Shown piece after piece: positions 33,001 to 48,000 of a stretch of 64,000 nucleotides of DNA. This DNA comes from Odontocerum albicorne (taxonomy: Eukaryota > Arthropoda > Insecta > Trichoptera > Odontoceridae). The notes under the pieces are model-generated. The model was not told the origin of the DNA, made no database searches, and saw only the letters and a program-made list of their open reading frames with translations. The position numbers and the translations under genes are program-made. The stretch's first letter is position 1; each line of letters opens with the position of its first letter. The DNA lies in NCBI GenBank assembly GCA_949825065.1, contig OX463863.1:18927251-18991250 (forward strand), read 5' to 3'.

Positions 33001-36000
33001 AAGGAAGAGAGATGAACAGACTTACTTCCGTGAGGAAAAAACTTGGCGTAGATGTCTTTGAAGGAGTCTTCTTGCACCAGTCCTTCAGGACACTCCTGCA
33101 ATAGAAGAAACAACTTATTTAGTTCACAATTATAACGGAACATCTTAAAGAGTGGGCGCTTTAACTTTGGAATCTACCATTATTCACTATTGTTGTAAGA
33201 TGAACAAAATAAGAAAATAGATCAGTTGAGTATAAAAGAAGAAAGATAGTGGATGCTAATATTAGATGCTGCAACTGTATATGTTAAAGAAAACATTGGC
33301 AAGAAAACCACAGAAAACATACTAAGAAAAAACAACCTACAAAAAAAAACCTTTGTATATCTTCCGATATGCGGTAGTAACACATTCGGCTTTAGGTGTA
33401 GTGTATAAATATGTGTAATGTTCATATATAATCATACATTTTGATAAGACTCTCAAAAATGGTTGTTGCCAAGTGCTTTACGATATGTGGTAGTAACACA
33501 TTTCTTTTCCGATATGTGGTAGTAACACATTTACTTTCCGATATGTGGTAGTAACATATTTGACTTTATGTGGAGTATAGAGTATATTCATATATAATCA
33601 TACATTTTGATAAAACTTCTCAAAAAATGTTGTTGCCAAGTGCTTTCCGATATGTGGTAGTAACATATTTGACTTAATGTGGAGTATAGTGTATATTCAT
33701 ATATTATAATCATACATTTTGATAAGACTTCTCAAAAAAGGTTGTTACCACGTGCTTTCCGATATGTGGTAGTAACACATTTGCATTCCGATATGTGGTA
33801 GTAAAACATTTGCTTTCCGATATGTGGTAGTAACATATTTGACTTTATGTGGAGTATAGTGTATATTCATATATTATAATCATATATTTTGATAAGACTT
33901 CCCAAAAAAAGTTGTTACCAAGTGCTTTCCGATATGTGGTAGTAACATATTTGCATTCCGATATGTGGTAGTAACACATTTGCTTTCTAATATGTGGTAG
34001 TAACATATTTGACTTTATGAGGAGTATAGCGTATATTCATATGTAATCATACATTTTGATAAGACTTCCCGAAAAAGGTTGTTGCCAAGTGCTTTCCGAT
34101 ATGTGGTAGTAACACATTTGCATTCCGATATGTGGTAGTAACACATTTGCTTTCCGATATGTGGTAGTAACATATTTGACTTTATGTGGAGTATAGTGTA
34201 TATTCATATATAATCATACATTTTTATAAGACTTTCCAAAAAATATTGTTGCCAAGTGTTTTCCGATATGTGGTAGTAATACATTTGTTTTCCGATATGT
34301 GGTAGTAACATATTTGACTTTATGTGGAGTATAGTGTATATTCATATATAATCATAATTTTGATAAGACTTCCCAAAAAATTGTTGTTGCCAAGTGCTTT
34401 CCGATATGTGGTAGTAACACATTTGCATTCCGATATGTGGTAGTAACACATTTGCTTTCCGATATGTGGTAGTAACATATTTGACTTTATGTGGAGTATA
34501 GTGTATATTCATATATAATCATACATTTTTATAAGACTTTCCAAAAAATATTGTTGCCAAGTGTTTTCCGATATGTGGTAGTAACACACATGCTTTCCGA
34601 TATGTGGTAGTAACACATTTGCTTTCCGATATGTGGTAGTAACATATTTGACTTAATGTGGAGTATAGTGTATATTCATATATTATAATCATACATTTTG
34701 ATAAGACTTCTCAAAAAAGGTTGTTACCACGTGCTTTCCGATATGTGGTAGTAACACATTTGCATTCCGATATGTGGTAGTAAAACATTTGCTTTCCGAT
34801 ATGTGGTAGTAACATATTTGACTTTATGTGGAGTATAGTGTATATTCATATATTATAATCATATATTTTGATAAGACTTCCCAAAAAAAGTTGTTACCAA
34901 GTGCTTTCCGATATGTGGTAGTAACATATTTGCATTCCGATATGTGGTAGTAACACATTTGCTTTCTAATATGTGGTAGTAACATATTTGACTTTATGAG
35001 GAGTATAGCGTATATTCATATGTAATCATACATTTTGATAAGACTTCCCGAAAAAGGTTGTTGCCAAGTGCTTTCCGATATGTGGTAGTAACACATTTGC
35101 ATTCCGATATGTGGTAGTAACACATTTGCTTTCCGATATGTGGTAGTAACATATTTGACTTTATGTGGAGTATAGTGTATATTCATATATAATCATACAT
35201 TTTTATAAGACTTTCCAAAAAATATTGTTGCCAAGTGTTTTCCGATATGTGGTAGTAATACATTTGTTTTCCGATATGTGGTAGTAACACATTTGCATTC
35301 CGATATGTGGTAGTAACCCATTTGCCCTCCGATATGTGGTAGTAACCCATTTGCTTTCCGATATGTGGTAGTAACATATTTGACTTTATGTGGAGTATAG
35401 TGTATATTCATATATTATAATCATACATTTTGATAAGACTTCCCGAAAAAGGTTGTTGCCAAGTGCTTTCCGATATGAGGTAGTAACACATTTGCATTCC
35501 GATATGTGGTAGTAACACATTTGCTTTCCGATATGTGGTAGTAACATATTTGACTTTATGTGGAGTATAGCGTATATTCATATGTTATCATACATTTTAA
35601 TAAGACTTCCCGAAAAAGGTTGTTGCCAAGTGCTTTCCGATATGTAGTAGTAACACATTTGACTTTATGTGGAGTGTAGTATACGTGTGTATATTCATAT
35701 ATACTCGTAATCATATATTTTGAAAAGTTCTTAAAAAAGGTTGTTGCTGAGTGCTTTCTAAAGCTGCACACATCACCTATATCTCCAACACTAAGAGTCA
35801 GACCATTCTACGCCACAGAACTAGCAATGGCAAAAGTCATGTAACTATCGTCCTATTGGACCATTGATTCGGAACAATCAATTTATTAAATAAAGACGAA
35901 ATCGTTCCCAAACTTCAACTTCTCCCCTAAGGAACATCCCTCAGCCACAGATTGGAAAGATACAATGGAGACATCACATTAAGGGACTTGAATATAAAGA

Positions 36001-39000
36001 TACAAAGTTTGTATCGGACGTATGCGTCACCTAAAAAAATATGATTTATTTATATAATCTTGTTTTGTATATGTAAAGATATGATACTGTGTACCTATTG
36101 TAATAAAATGTTCCTTATGCGTGGCCTTCGTAATAATATCTATACAAAGTCGATCGGCCCATACAAGCGAAGAACTCGCGAGATACATAGTATCTAGTAA
36201 GCCATGACGGTATATACGGGCGAATAAAGGGGCTTACGATGAGCGATGGACTGCACATAAGGAACGAAAAATGTCAAAAATATATTCTCAGTTTCTGGAA
36301 CGTCTAACATACTGTGTTTTATTTACGACAAACTTCTACCTGCTAAAGAGGAATCTCTTCGCCCTGCTACTTTACACCGGTAAAGCAAGAAGTAAACCGG
36401 AATCTCCGAGTATTGAGCGACAGCCATCCATCCATCTATTTTACAGTCTCTGTACCGGTGCTGCACAATGTTTTAAATCAATCCGTTCGCGACACTTAAC
36501 CAGTGTAGACACTTAACTCGACCAGTGTAGACGTTTTTGAAACGAACGAATATATCAATATTTATGACTACCATATATCAATATTTATGACTACCATATA
36601 TCAATATTTATGACTACCATATATCAATATTTATGACTACCATATATCAATATTTATGACTACCATATATCAATATTTATGACTTCCATATATCAATATT
36701 TATGACTACCATATATCAATATTTATGACTACAATATATCAATATTTATGACTACCATATATCAATATTTATGACTACCATATATCAATATTTATGACTA
36801 CCATATATCAATATTTATGACTACCATATATCAATATTTATGACTACCATATATCAATATTTATGACTACCATACATAAATATTTATGACGACCATATAT
36901 CAATATTTATGACTACCATATATCAATATTTATGACTACCATATATCAATATTTATGACTACCATATATCAATATTTATGACTACCATATATCAAAATTT
37001 ATGACTACCATATATCAATATTTATGACTACCATATATCAATATTTATGACTACCATATATCAATATTTATGACTACAATATATCAATATTTATGACTAC
37101 CATATATCAATATTTATGACTACCATATATCAGGTACCTAAACTAGAGAAAATGTAGCACGGTCCCTATGACAGTTCACGAATTTCCCCAATACAACCTT
37201 GTAACGACGTTCAGTAATTTTAATTATTTTATCAACTTTAATATAAGGCTCGATTCTAATAAAAGCAAGTTATTTAGGTAAATACATTACATAAAACTAA
37301 CAAGAATGACAAATTAATACATCTTGTTACAAATTTAATATAAAATAAAATAAAATTAATAATTATTAAATATATTAATATATTGTAAATTATAACAAAA
37401 AATACTATTTTTAATAATAATTTTAATAATAATATAAAACATTTAATAATATGAATTATTATCAATAATAAATTATTAATATTTACTAAAATAATTAATA
37501 AATAAAATGTTTAATAATAATAAAAAATAATATAACACACCGTTTCACTTTTCGTGACGTTCAGGCCAATTTGCCCTACCGCATAGATACAAGTTTCACC
37601 TAAAAAAAACATGCTGGTATACTCCGAACATCTCACTTCAGTGCGCCATCAACAGGATTAACTTCGCTCCCCATAAAACCTTCGGGGTACTATCAAAGGT
37701 GTCTCCCCCCCTAGGAAGCCCCCCTACGATTTACTTTTCAGGAACAAATGTTCCTATCGTGTGGGAGATAACTATCTCGGAGTGATAGTTCGATTTCACC
37801 ACCACCCACGCTATTATGGGGGACACAATAAGTCCCCATCCAGTGCGATCTACACTAGAAGATCGCAATCATATTTATTTTTTTATACGAGCGCGACATT
37901 ATGTAGTGACGAAGAAGGAACTGTCCAAAGGGACTCCTTCTCCGGTGACGACACACCTGAGTGTGAGTAGAATAGTAGTGACGACGGACTTAACCTTTCC
38001 CTTAATGTGCTAAAAAAATCCGCGCGTTCCGGTGATGTGTAATAATTGGAATTTAATTACTGAAAACATGAAAAAAACATCGGCCGACGTTCACAAAACG
38101 GGCGAAGCGACCACCTCAAATGGATGCCCGAAAGCTTTAGCTACGTCACACACTGGCACACGTTTGATTGTATTGGTGAATTTATTCCCGATTTTCACAA
38201 AATATCTCTGATGTGTCCGATAAGTGCTAATTATTATTAATATTATATTTTCATTCAATTCGTAAATGTATTACGGAGGAATACCTAAAATCTGAACCCA
38301 GTATTTATTATATTTATAGAGATATTAAAGTTTTTAGAAGCAATGTGTACTAGTTACACATCACAGGGAAGGAAGGGTTAAGGTCTGACATCACGGGAGA
38401 AGAGAAATAACAATATGTGCCTATCGAGTTTATAATTGAATTCCCACTTGATTTATTTAACACTTTTATTGCAAATACAATCTGGCTGGTTAATTGCCAG
38501 TCAGCAATCTCTTCCGACCAATCAGACAAAAGTAAATGAAGCAAGTTACATGGCATAACCCGAGTTTCAACCTTTAGAACGCGGTCGTCTTATTATTATA
38601 ATTATTATTATTAGGGTAGACGGAGATGATAACATCTCCAAGATAAAGACTCAATACAGAAATATGTTGGAAAAGAAAATAAAAAATATGTGCTTTGTTA
38701 TTTATTTATTTAACACTTATTGCAAATACAATCTTGATTTTTGCCATGCGGCAATCTCTTCCAACCAACCAGGCAAAAGTAAATAAAGCAAGTTACATGA
38801 TCGAAAAAAATATTCAAATGACTATCCACCCCCAGAAAATCCATGAACACATACGTGAGTATACGTACACAACCCCCACAAAGACGGACAATCACCTGAA
38901 TATTATTTTTCATATAAAGTGAGATATCATCAATCAAAGGGAAAGGAAGGGATGGTGGAGATGAAAGGAAAAGAAAAATCAGGAATGAAACACGTTATTT

Positions 39001-42000
39001 TACTGACTATAAATTAAAAGTTTTTTCAGTCGCTTCTTAAAGCATGCCAAGGACGGAGCGAGTCTTACATTGGTTTGTAACTTATTCCAGAGTCTCACTG
39101 CATGGACAGTAAAGGACGACGTAATACTGATATACTGAAAATATATTGAGCTAATAAGGTTTATCGTCTTTGTGACAGTGCATGTTCCTGATTTGAATAT
39201 TACGGAGAAACAAAACATCTGGACAAATTATTTAGATATATACCTAATAAGGATTCTTCGTTAATTAAAAACAAACATAACATATCTTGGTCTTTTCTTT
39301 ACCCTGACATATGGGTGTAGGTATGAATAAATTAATAAGATAGACTCGCGCCCAAACTTTACACCCAGCCCCGCAATTTTCCCGGCCGGCCCTGCAGAGT
39401 TTAATAAAAGCTTGGATACCCATAATCTAGTAGATAAATAAATTATATCACTTGGAACGATATTATAGGGAGAATCGCCGTCTCGGTCTGACACGGGAGG
39501 ATATAGAGTGCAGGGCTAACTACCGATCAGGATAGAGGCGTTTTATGGCCTCCCTGTCTTTCTGGTTTAACGTTAAGAGTGAGATTGACGCGTGACTCCC
39601 TAAAAAGTTCCATTCTCATAATTTAAGATTGTTCCCCCCAAGTGAAGTGCGCAGACAGACAGACAGACTAACCTATCCGTAGACCACCGGCGCCGAATAT
39701 GTCTCCATAAAGGTACTGAGGGAAGTGACATATGTATGTGTTATGGGGGAAATAAGTTGGAGGGAGGGTTCTATGGTGTGTGCCAAGAAAGCTATTTCAT
39801 CGGGATCCGGAATACTACACTGTTTCTCCAACTGTCGATCGCGCACTCACATACATATCAATATTTAAATATATGTGTTTGTGCGTGCGTGCGTATATGC
39901 GTAAGCGTTAGGATGAGTGTGAGATATTGAGTGTGTGTGAATGTGAGTGCACGTGTGTGCGTGAGAGTGTGTGTGCGAATGTGTGTGTGAGTGAGAGTGT
40001 GTGTGTAAATGTATGTGTGGAAATGTATGAATGTGAGAGTGTATCTATGTATGTGTGTGTGTGAATGTGAATTAGAATGTGTAAGTATAAGTGTGTATGT
40101 ATTTGTGTGTTAATTTATGTGTGTGTGTGTGAATGTATGTGTGTATGTATGAATGTGAGAGTATGTGTATGTGTGGATTTGTGAATGTGAATGAGTGTGT
40201 GTAAGTATGAGTGTGTGTAAGTATGAGTGTGTGAATGTATGTGTGTATGAATGTGAGAGTGTATGTATGTATGTATGTGTGTGTGTGTGTGAATGTATGT
40301 GTGTATGTATGAATGTGAGAGTGTATGTATGTGTGGATTTGTGAATGTGAATGATTGTGTGTAAGTATGAGTGTGTGTAAGTATGAGTGTGTGTGTGAAT
40401 GTATGTGTGTATGAATGTGAGAGTATGTATGTATGTATGTGTGTGTGTGTGTGTGTGAATGTATGTGTGTATGTATGAATGTGAGAGTGTATGTATGTAT
40501 GTGTGTGTATGTGAATGAGAGTGTGTAAATATGAGTGTGTGTGTGAATGTATGTAAGAGTGTGTAAGTATGAGTGTGTGTATTTGTGAGTGAATGTGTGT
40601 GTGTATGTATGAATGTGAGAGTGTATGTATGTATGTGTGTGTATGTGAATGAGAGTGTGTAAATATGAGTGTGTGTGTGTGAATGTATGTAAGAGTGTGT
40701 AAGTATGAGTGTGTGTATTTGTGAGTGAATGTGTGTGTGTATGTATGAATGTGAGAGTGTATGTATGTATGTGTGTGTATGTGAATGAGAGTGTGTAAAT
40801 ATGAGTGTGTGTGTGTGAATGTATGTAAGAGTGTGTAAGTATGAGTGTGTGTATTTGTGAGTGAATGTATGTGTGTGTATGTATGAATGTGAAAGTGTAT
40901 GTATGTGTGTGTGTGTGTGAATGAGAGTGTGTAAGTATGAGTGTGTGTGTGTGTGTGAATGAGAGTGTGTAGCAGAAATATATTTTGAAATACGTCGGTA
41001 TTGCCAGGCAACTCAGCAGGACCCATACACCATATCTGTGACATCTGCAAGAGGGAGTGCGCATCAAGGAACGGGCTGTTTTCTCACAGAAGATCACACG
41101 ATCGACGTGGTAGAGCGGCTCAAGATTGTCGTTGGAGTGGCGAGGGGATCCTCGACTACGTGGCTCAGGTACGATGGATATCGTTGCAGAAATCTCTATT
41201 GAACTCGTTCAACTAACAAAGAGTTCTGGATTCGTTCCTGAATTATCAGGAGAATCTGCACAAACAGCACTTTACAAGATATATATTTCTTTGTTGTTGT
41301 TATTGAAGTCGGGATGGGTTGGATCAATATAAATGGAAATATGCGGAGATCTAAACTTGTGAAACGGAGGCAATTATGATGATAATGTTTAGATATAAAG
41401 AAAATAAGACGAAAAAGCGAAAGAAGAAAAAAACAAACAAATAACTTTCTCCCTCAACTTTGAAGAATGGCTTCCATAAAAATGACAAGATATGTAGAGC
41501 AAGAGAAAAGTTATGGTCTAGCTGGCTACGTAATAAATATACTGGGCGACCTATCAGAATGTGAAATCTCGGCAAAGTTTCTCGATAGTCATTCACATTC
41601 CGAGGGGGAGGCGAGCTTTTTTCAAATTACTGTTCGATCGGTCTGTGGATGGAAAGAATTGCCAGTGAGATAACTTCGTGATAAACAAGGGTAAAGGTGC
41701 GTTTATATTGAAGATTAATTTTTGTAAATTAATTACTGTGAAGGATATCCAACGGCGTATAGCGATAGGAAACAAAGTTTTTTAGGACACAAAAACATAT
41801 ATACTCGAATCGGGCAGTATCCGTGGCCTAGTGAGTAAGACGTTTGTCTTCCAGCCCGGAGATTGCAGATTTAGTTCCCGTTGGAACCCTGGATTTTTTT
41901 TTAAGATTCCAGACTGGTTTTCACTAAAGGCCTCCCTAACATCTTTCTGGTTGGTTGGACGATATTGCCACATGGCAATAAGGCCGCCAGATTGTACTAT

Positions 42001-45000
42001 TTATTTTAATTATTTTACACAAGACAAAAAATGTACACTATTTGCGAAAAAACAACAGGTAATTTAATTTGGACACACATTTTTAATGGATCTGGGTTTG
42101 TTGCCTTTCATTTGTCATGTCCCCAGTAAACTAGGCTTTTACCTGTATCTCACTGAGGACATATAACATGAAAAAATAAATCGATACTTCTTTCCAATTT
42201 TTATTCAACTTAAGTTTAACACAATGCAATATCAAAATCTGCAAAGATTCAAAATATAATTTTGGTGCCGACTTTGATGTATTGGAGTGAAACGTGGACG
42301 TAGAAAAGAACTGATAGGAGTCGAATAAATACTGTAGAAATGCGTGCATTGAGAAAAATACATGGAGTGACAATGTATTATAGAATAAGGAATAAAGTGG
42401 TAAGAGATGAATATGGACTTAAGGCCGATGTGTTGATTAAGATAACGAAGAGCACGCTGAGATGGTTTGGCCATGTGGAACGAATAAATAATGAAACACT
42501 AATAAAACATATATAGTGCAAATGTACATGGAAGGCGTGTGAGAGAAAGACCAAGGAAAGCATGATTAGATCAAGTGAAACGATATTATGAAAAAAGGCA
42601 AACGTAAAAAATCAGATAAATCATCGAAGGTTTTTTTTAAGAAAAGGAGTAGATGGATGTTGAAGAGATTAAGAATGAGTGGTGAGATAGGAAAGAAAGG
42701 CGCTCTGTCCTTTCTGCCTACTCCGACAGCGAAATGGCGTGATGGTATGTAAGTGTATAAATTGTCAACAATATACCTGTCGATGATATCTGGATTCTTG
42801 ACAGCAAGTGACAGACGTATAATAGATGCATTTGAAATGTGCCGCTGGAGAAGGATGCTACTAATTCTATAGACAGCAAGGGGAACTAACGCCTCCAGTC
42901 TCGAAGATCTGTGAATAACCGACAGATTGTCAATAATATGCCTTCGACGAGTCATCCGATTAGGTACATTGCTGGTGGCCATGGAGACAATTTGGAGAGG
43001 TTTGAGGTAACTAGAGACGTGGAAGGACGACACACAAGAGGAAGAATCCCAATTTGTTGGACTGCCCTTGACAACTGCTCTTCGAGTCGCGGAGTGCAGG
43101 GGTGGATGGAGAGGAGTCGTCAGAGACTATCATGGGAGTCACGGTGCTCAGTCATGAGCTACACGACACGATGAATGAAGATATGATCGAAGTCATAAGT
43201 ATCGTTATACTTCAAATAAAAAATCAAATAAATTACTAATCTCTTAGCCATTTTTTAGACTCTACTGCCTGTTTTTAATGCATCTTCTAGGTTGATATAT
43301 ATGTTAGAAGTCATAAATATTGTTATATTAATCCGCTTCTTAAAAGTCTTTAAGTGTCTCGAACGGATTGATTTAAAACTTTTTGTATTCAAGTCCCTTA
43401 ACGTGTTCCCCGCGGGGAGCACAAACGCCTGTGATCTGACGACAATCCAAGTTTCAAATCACAAATACTTAAAAAAAATTACACAAAACCGGAATAAAAA
43501 TTGAACTAAAATTTAAAATAATCTTTATTCTAGCGACATCTCTGAAAACCTTGTCAAATAATATATTAGTTTATGAGATATTGTTGAATAAACAGAGCGC
43601 CGAATTTTTTTGGTTTCTCAATATTTCCAGCATTAACGACCTGTCGCGCGGATCAAGTCCTGCGATGAGTCTCTCTTACGTAAATAAACATTACTAAGTC
43701 TCTCTTACGTAAATAAACATTACTAGTGTTATATGCATTTGATTGGGTGAGTGTAATGAAGCATTGATTTGATCGTAGCATTCCTTTGTTTATTTTACGT
43801 AATGTTTAGTTTATCTCCTTTATTTAATGAGTCTCCTTAAGAGTAATGACTAGTATTTATTATCAGAAAATTACTTAAGTGTCATGTTTACTTGGTATTG
43901 TAATCAAATATCAGTGGTTCTAAACAAAATATGTGTTTAAACTTAGAAATTAAAAAACGCTGAAATTGTGCCGCGCACAGGATTCGTGGAATTTGATTTT
44001 TAACGCGGTGAACAGGTTAAAAGTCTACACTGGCTTAAGTGTCTCGAACGGATTGATTTAAAACTTTTTGTATTCAAGTCCCTTAATGTGACGTCTCCAT
44101 TGTATCTTTCTAATCCGTGTCTGAGGGATGTTCCTTCGGAGAGAAGTAGAACTTACCAGCGAGGACACGGAGGTCTTAATAATTGTGAGTTCGAGACCCG
44201 AGTGCATTTGTGAGGAGAGTTTGCTCTCTAAACATTGCTAAATAACTGCCCCGCCGCCCCCTCTTATCTCGCCGAAAATTTTCAGCGTCTTTCCAATCAT
44301 AGATTAGCGCTACGCCCAAACAGAAATTGTTCATTGGCCTTTCCAGTTCACCGCTCCTCTTTTTTTACGTCGTCCTTTACTGTCCATGCAGTGAGACTCT
44401 GGAATCAGTTACACACCAATATAAAACTCGCTCCGTCCTTGGCATGCTTTAAGAAGCGACTGAAAAAACTATTAATTTCTATTCAGTAAAATAACGTGTT
44501 TCATTCCCGATTTTCCCTTTCCTCTCCACCACCCCTTCCTTTCCTTTTGATTGATGATATCTCACTTTATATGAAAAATAATGTTCGGGTGATTGCCCGT
44601 CTTTGTGGGGTTCGTAGTCATATGCTCACGTATGTGTTTATGGATTTCGTAGGAATGGATAGTCATTTGCATGATTTATGTAACCATGTAACTTGCTTCA
44701 TTTACTTTTGTCTGGTTGGTTGGAAGAGATTGCCGCCTTGCAATAAGCCCATCAGATTGTATTTGCAATAAAAGTGGCAAATAAATAAATAAATTATCCA
44801 TTTTATTGAAAAAATGTTGTGACTATTCCATATTCTGTCATACATTAACTCGATTATTCATTATCCGGACCACCTTTGTTTGATTCTGTTGTATTTAATA
44901 TTTATAAAAAAATGTTTAAACCGTGTGAACGCAGCTTACGAATACAAAAACATGAACGAGATAACCTTAAAACTCACGCCCCACTTAACGAATACTCCCA

Positions 45001-48000
45001 AAGTGGGAATGGCCGATGCGGGCCGTTCAATTTAGTTAAATGTGCGCCAGGCACCCTGGGGGTGCTTTCTAGATATTTTCTCATCTAAAAAGACAATGGG
45101 GTCACCTCTTGATAATTCTAAATTGGGATGAAGGATAAAATCTGAGGTGCTCTGTTCTACGACTGCCACGACGAAAAACAGGGTTTTTTTAATATTTTTT
45201 TTATAAAACAAATTAACCTTTGATTTCAAACTTTGCCTCTTTGTATTCAAGTCCCTTAATGGGATGTCTCCATTGTATCTTTCCATGTATTAGAAAAATA
45301 TGTCTCCATTATATATTTCCATGTATTAAAAAAAGATGTCTCCATTGTATCTTTCCATGTATTAGAAAAATATATCTCCATTGTGTCTTTCCATGTATTA
45401 TAAAAACATGTCTTCATTGTGTCTTTCCATGTATTAGAAAAAATATATCTCCATTGTATCGTTCCATGTATTAGAAAAATATGTCTCCGTTGTACATTTC
45501 CATGTATTAAAAAATATGTCTCCATTGTATCTTTCCATGTATTAGAAAAATATGTCTCCATTGTATCTTTCCATGTATTAGAAAAATATGTCTCCATTGT
45601 ATCTTTCCATGTATTAAAAAATATGTCTCCATTGTATATTTCCATGTATCAAAAAAATATGTCTCCATTGTATATTTCCATGTATCAAAAAAATATGTCT
45701 CCATTGTATATTTCCATGTATCAAAAAAATATGTCTCCATTGTATATTTCCATGTATCAAAAAAATATGTCTCCGTTGTACATTTCCATGTATTAAAAAA
45801 ATATGTCTCCATTGTATCTTTCCATGTATTAGAAAAATATGTCTCCATTGTATCTTTCCATGTATTAGAAAAATATGTCTCCATTGTATCTTTCCATGTA
45901 TTAAAAAATATGTCTCCATTGTATATTTCCATGTATCAAAAAAATATGTCTCCATTGTATATTTCCATGTATCAAAAAATATGTCTCCATTGTATATTTC
46001 CATGTATCAAAAAAATATGTCTCCATTGTATATTTCCATGTATCAAAAAAATATGTCTCCGTTGTACATTTCCATGTATTAAAAAAATATGTCTCCATTG
46101 TATCTTTCCACGTATTAGAAAAATATGTCTCCATTGTATCTTTCCATGTATTAGAAAAATATGTCTCCATTGTATCTTTCCATGTATTAAAAAATACGTC
46201 TCCATTGTATATTTCCATGTATCAAAAAAATATGTCTCCATTGTATATTTCCATGTATCAAAAAATATGTCTCCATTGTATATTTCCATGTATCAAAAAA
46301 ATATGTCTCCGTTGTACATTTCCATGTATTAAAAAAATATGTCTCCATTGTATCTTTCCATGTATTAGAAAAATATGTCTCCATTGTATCTTTCCATGTA
46401 TTAGAAAAATATGTCTCCATTGTATCTTTCCATGTATTAAAAAATATGTCTCCATTGTATATTTCCATGTATCAAAAAAATATGTCTCCATTGTATATTT
46501 CCATGTATCAAAAAAATATGTCTCCATTGTATCTTTCCGTGTATTAGAAAAATATGTCCCCATTTTTTTTAACCTGGCGAGTTTTTGCCATGTGGCAATC
46601 TCTTCCAACCAACCAGAAAGATGTTTTTATAGGCCTTAAGTGTTAACCAGACTGGAATCCTATTTAAAAAAATCTTTGTTCCAGCGGGGATCTAACCCGC
46701 AACGTCCGGATCGGCAGACAAGTGTCTTACCACCAGGCCACAGAGGTCGTTGTATCTTTGTATATGTCCATGTATTAGAAAAAATATGTCTCCATTGTAC
46801 GAGTATCTTCCATGTATTAAAAAAATATGTCTCCATTGTATCATATCTTTCCATTTATTAGAAAAATATGTCTCCATTGTATTATATATCTCCATGTATT
46901 AGAAAAATATATCTCCATTGTACAGGGTGTAATAACCGGTGACGATAAACGGAAGCAGGGTGATGGAGGACCTCAATACTTATCGATTTAGCCCCCATGT
47001 ATGTTCCGCAATATTCAGTGGTTCTCAAATAGTTTGGATTTTTGTGAAATTTGAGTAAAACCCCGATTTTAGACTAAACTTCGTAAGTGTGACTAAACTA
47101 CGAGTATTTGCTCTGCAATCGTGATTTTTTTGGAAGTAGTTTAATAGTGGGCCTTACCTACAACAATACCACTTACCTAAAACCTTAGTGGGCCTTACCT
47201 ACAACAATACCACTTACCTACAACCTAAGTGGGCCTTGCCTACAACAATACCGTAACCCTCTAAATTTGGAAAGAAAAAAAAATCATCTTATAAATTTTT
47301 GCAGATCGAATTTATCCACTAACTTTCATGAGCTCTAGATAAAAAAATCACACCTCTTTTTTTTCTACAACTTATCTTAAAAACTACTCACGTTTATGGA
47401 GAATTAACCCTTCAAATTTCATTCGGCTATGTCTAGAGTATCATGTTGAAAAATTAACTCAAATGGTACAAGTCCCAAAAATCGATATTTTTTCTATAAG
47501 TCAAAGACTACTTTAAAGGGTGAAAATAGGTGTTCTAATGTAACTGCGTTACTTATCAGAGTTATCATGTAGCAGCGGGTGGTTGACGTTGACAAAAATA
47601 GCTAATCAAAAAATGATCGTGATTTTAATTTCTACTACTTACAACTAGATAACAATTCTTACAACTAATTATTGAGCAAGAACACGCCCACTCGTTCAGG
47701 CTACTTGTATTCCATCATATTCACTCAGACCTTGGTCCTTCAAGGTAATACTTTTTTAGTGGTTAATAGGTCTCTTATTTGCTTTTTTTTCTTCTTTCTT
47801 TTCTATTTTAGGAGAATGGTCCTGGAGGGAGAGATGATGATGATGATTTATTGATAACTAAAACACGTTTTCGATCGCAATGTGGAAAGAGAAATTGTAT
47901 TTGTTGACGTAGGTATTTATATAATTTCTGAATGTGTGCGGGAATGCGCTCGCGATATGCCGCCGTCTCGTTTCTGCATTCGCAAAACGATTAATGTCGT

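Noticed and set aside
40072..41097. 341- and 311-codon minus-strand frames rich in His and Thr
   Set aside because: They lie across a GT-rich array whose complement contains no stop codons; no start context, splice sites or conserved domain.
40995..41216. Host C2H2 zinc-finger exon
   Set aside because: Only one finger, no splice-linked neighbours, and the CASR-GL-SHRRSH form is typical of non-LTR retrotransposon C-termini.
45256..46639. Several 90-144 codon frames with a 12-residue repeat
   Set aside because: The 36-bp unit is a multiple of three, so frames remain open on both strands without selection.
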